DNA of 6,859 bases, taken from contig CAIVXP010000090.1 in NCBI GenBank assembly GCA_903909905.1, forward strand, positions 1 to 6,859, read 5' to 3'. The stretch is from Akkermansiaceae bacterium (GTDB lineage Bacteria; Verrucomicrobiota; Verrucomicrobiia; Verrucomicrobiales; Akkermansiaceae). Below, one piece after another: positions 5,201 to 6,859 of this stretch. The notes under the pieces are model-generated. The model was given only the letters and a program-made list of their open reading frames with translations, was not told the origin of the DNA and did not search any database. The translations under genes were made by a program, and so were the position numbers. Each line of letters starts with the position of its first letter. The stretch's first letter is position 1.

Positions 5201-6781
5201 TTAGCTTCCAGCAAGCCTTTTGCGTTGCAGGAAAAGATCGATGCCATCGATGAGCGCGAGCCAGCTTGCCTCGATGATGTTTTCGGAAACACCCACTGTG
5301 CCCCAGTTGTTTTCACCATCGGTCGAGACGATCAACACGCGCGTCTTGGCCGCGGTCGCATCGTGGCTGTCGATGATGCGAACTTTGTAATCGACCAGCG
5401 AAACCTCGGAGATTTCAGGGAAAAACGGCAACAGCGCCTTGCGCAGCGCGAGGTCGAGCGCGTTGACCACCCCCTTGCCCTCGGCGACCGTGAGTTCGGG
5501 GGTACCATCGACCATCAGCTTCACCGTCGCCTCGCAAACCGGCGGATGCCCGTCGCGATACTGGCGGAAACTGGTGTGGTATTCGGTCAGGTCAAAGGGC
5601 CTCGTGTGATTGCCAAGCTCGCGGCGGATCAGTAACTCAAGCGAGCCGCCCGCCGCCTCGAAAGAATACCCTTCGTTCTCGAGTTCTTTCACACGCTTAA
5701 GCACCGCCGATGCCTCGGCCGATCCCTTTTCCAAAGGAAGACCGAGCTCGCCGGCCTTGATCAGGATATTCGACTGACCGCTCAGTTCCGAAACGAGAAT
5801 GTTCTGCTCGTTGCCAACGCTAGCCGGCTCGATGTGCTCGTAGCTGCGCGCCAACTTCTGCACGGCATTCACATGCATGCCGCCCTTGTGCGCGAAAGCG
5901 GTGCGACCGACAAAGGCCGCGCGGGCAAAATGCGGGTTGTTCGACACATCGTCAACGAAGTACGATAAATCTCGTAATTTCTCAAGATGGGAAACAACCG
6001 ACATGCCCAGCTTGAGCTGAAGAATCGGAATCACCGAGGTAAGGTTGCAGTTTCCGGTGCGTTCGCCGTAGCCGTTGATCGTACCCTGCACTTGGGTCGC
6101 ACCAGCCTTGACCGCCGCGACGGCATTGGCCACAGCCAGCTCGCAGTCGTTGTGAGTGTGGATGCCAAATGGAACATCCGGCAGGCGCTCGCGCACCGCG
6201 GCGCAAATTTCAACGATCTCCTCGGGCAACGTGCCGCCATTGGTGTCGCACAGCACGAGGCATGCGGCACCACCCTCGGCAGCTGCTTCAAGCGTCGACA
6301 AGGCGTGCTCAGGTGAGTCCTTGTAGCCATCGAAAAAATGCTCGGCATCGTACATCACCTCGCGACCGTGCTTCACCAAATGGGCCACGGTGTCGCGGAT
6401 CATCGCGCGGTTTTCATCGACCGTCGTGCGCAGCACCTCGGTGACATGTAGCTCCCAGCTCTTGCCGAAAATCGTCACCACCGGTGTCTCCGCCTCAAGC
6501 AGAAGCGCGACCTGCGGATCTTCAACCACCGGCGTGTTCGCGCGCCTCGTCGATCCGAACGCGGCCAGCTTCGCGTGCTTGAGCTTAAGCGATCTCGCCT
6601 CGCGGAAAAATTCCACATCCTTCGGGTTCGAGCCCGGCCAGCCGCCTTCAATGAAATCAATGCCAAACTCATCAAGCCGCTCGGCAATCCGCAGCTTGTC
6701 CAAAACAGACAATTGGAATCCTTCACCCTGGGTGCCGTCACGCAGGGTGGTGTCATAGAGGTATGCAGGTTTGGCGCTCAT
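5201..6781 (-). CDS. cimA: (R)-citramalate synthase
   Basis: This cytoplasmic enzyme condenses pyruvate with acetyl-CoA to citramalate, opening the threonine-independent route to 2-oxobutanoate and isoleucine. The 526-residue product has the usual length for the CimA branch of the isopropylmalate/homocitrate synthase family. The TIM-barrel part begins YLYDTTLRDGTQGEGFQLS, with Arg14 and Asp15 as the expected substrate and metal residues. Further conserved elements are FIEGGWPGSNPKD at 43-55, the metal-binding HTHND at 208-212 (His208, His210), NGYGERTGNCNL at 236-247 with Asn244, and FAHKGGMHVNA at 296-306. The C-terminal part (about 390-526) matches the LeuA-type regulatory/dimerisation domain, so feedback control, typically by isoleucine in this family, is plausible. 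The FIEGGWPGSNPKD segment favours citramalate over isopropylmalate synthase. I chose the ATG at 6781 (MSAKPAYLYDTTLRDG); the frame continues to 6835 without homology-like sequence. It heads a minus-strand set with the coiled-coil gene. Confidence 0.93.
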   Translation of the reverse strand: MSAKPAYLYDTTLRDGTQGEGFQLSVLDKLRIAERLDEFGIDFIEGGWPGSNPKDVEFFREARSLKLKHAKLAAFGSTRRANTPVVEDPQVALLLEAETPVVTIFGKSWELHVTEVLRTTVDENRAMIRDTVAHLVKHGREVMYDAEHFFDGYKDSPEHALSTLEAAAEGGAACLVLCDTNGGTLPEEIVEICAAVRERLPDVPFGIHTHNDCELAVANAVAAVKAGATQVQGTINGYGERTGNCNLTSVIPILQLKLGMSVVSHLEKLRDLSYFVDDVSNNPHFARAAFVGRTAFAHKGGMHVNAVQKLARSYEHIEPASVGNEQNILVSELSGQSNILIKAGELGLPLEKGSAEASAVLKRVKELENEGYSFEAAGGSLELLIRRELGNHTRPFDLTEYHTSFRQYRDGHPPVCEATVKLMVDGTPELTVAEGKGVVNALDLALRKALLPFFPEISEVSLVDYKVRIIDSHDATAAKTRVLIVSTDGENNWGTVGVSENIIEASWLALIDGIDLFLQRKRLAGS

Positions 6782-6795
6782 TGCCGGGGCGCGGG

Positions 6796-6824
6796 ACTTT
6801 AATAGCCGGGAGCCAAATCGGCAA
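6796..6824 (-). promoter_or_regulatory. Candidate sigma-70-like promoter for cimA
   Basis: Read on the minus strand, TTGCCG (6819-6824) and TAAAGT (6796-6801) are separated by 17 bases. Each matches four of six consensus positions. The -10 box ends 14 bases before the cimA ATG, which would give a very short leader. The match is weak and rests on position and spacing; promoters in the suspected lineage may not follow this consensus. Confidence 0.22.
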
Positions 6825-6859
6825 GAATGAACCAAGCCTCGTAAAAATGGCCCAAAACC

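Noticed and set aside
6847..6859. Possible start (ATGGCCCAAAAC) of a divergent plus-strand gene at the right edge
   Set aside because: Only four codons are visible, with no ribosome site; a divergent gene beyond the edge is possible but cannot be supported.

Overview
This is a chromosomal, housekeeping-type window with no mobile element, RNA gene or CRISPR array that I can support. It is moderately GC-rich, densely packed and read from both strands. The gene set suggests a Gram-negative, two-membrane bacterium, and I lean towards the Verrucomicrobiota/Planctomycetota side of the tree. It includes a lipoprotein with a plant DEG9/DEG10-like domain order, a minimal bactofilin, a Leptospira/Geobacter-type citramalate synthase and start codons that mostly lack a Shine-Dalgarno sequence. 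That lineage call is inference: there is no rRNA or other marker in the window.

Layout, left to right. The first 119 bases look like the 3' end of an unrecognised gene. It is followed closely on the plus strand by dapB (lysine/diaminopimelate pathway) and, 25 bases later, by a 515-residue lipoprotein. This lipoprotein has the HtrA/Deg fold, but all three catalytic-triad positions are replaced. A convergent minus-strand gene then encodes a LolD-type ABC ATPase. After a divergent intergenic region of 204 bases comes a small bactofilin gene on the plus strand. It ends against a convergent minus-strand block, transcribed right to left: cimA (citramalate synthase), a small membrane-anchored coiled-coil protein 18 bases downstream, and a cation diffusion facilitator (CDF) transporter 68 bases further on.

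How they fit together. DapB supplies diaminopimelate for peptidoglycan as well as lysine. CimA supplies 2-oxobutanoate for isoleucine by the threonine-independent citramalate route. The lipoprotein, the LolD-like ATPase, the bactofilin and the coiled-coil membrane protein are all plausibly cell-envelope proteins, but nothing in the sequence proves that they work as one system. The most noteworthy item is the catalytically dead DEG9-like lipoprotein. Secondary points are the unusual Glu/His metal-site pair in the CDF transporter and a pair of interleaved inverted repeats between the bactofilin and CDF genes.
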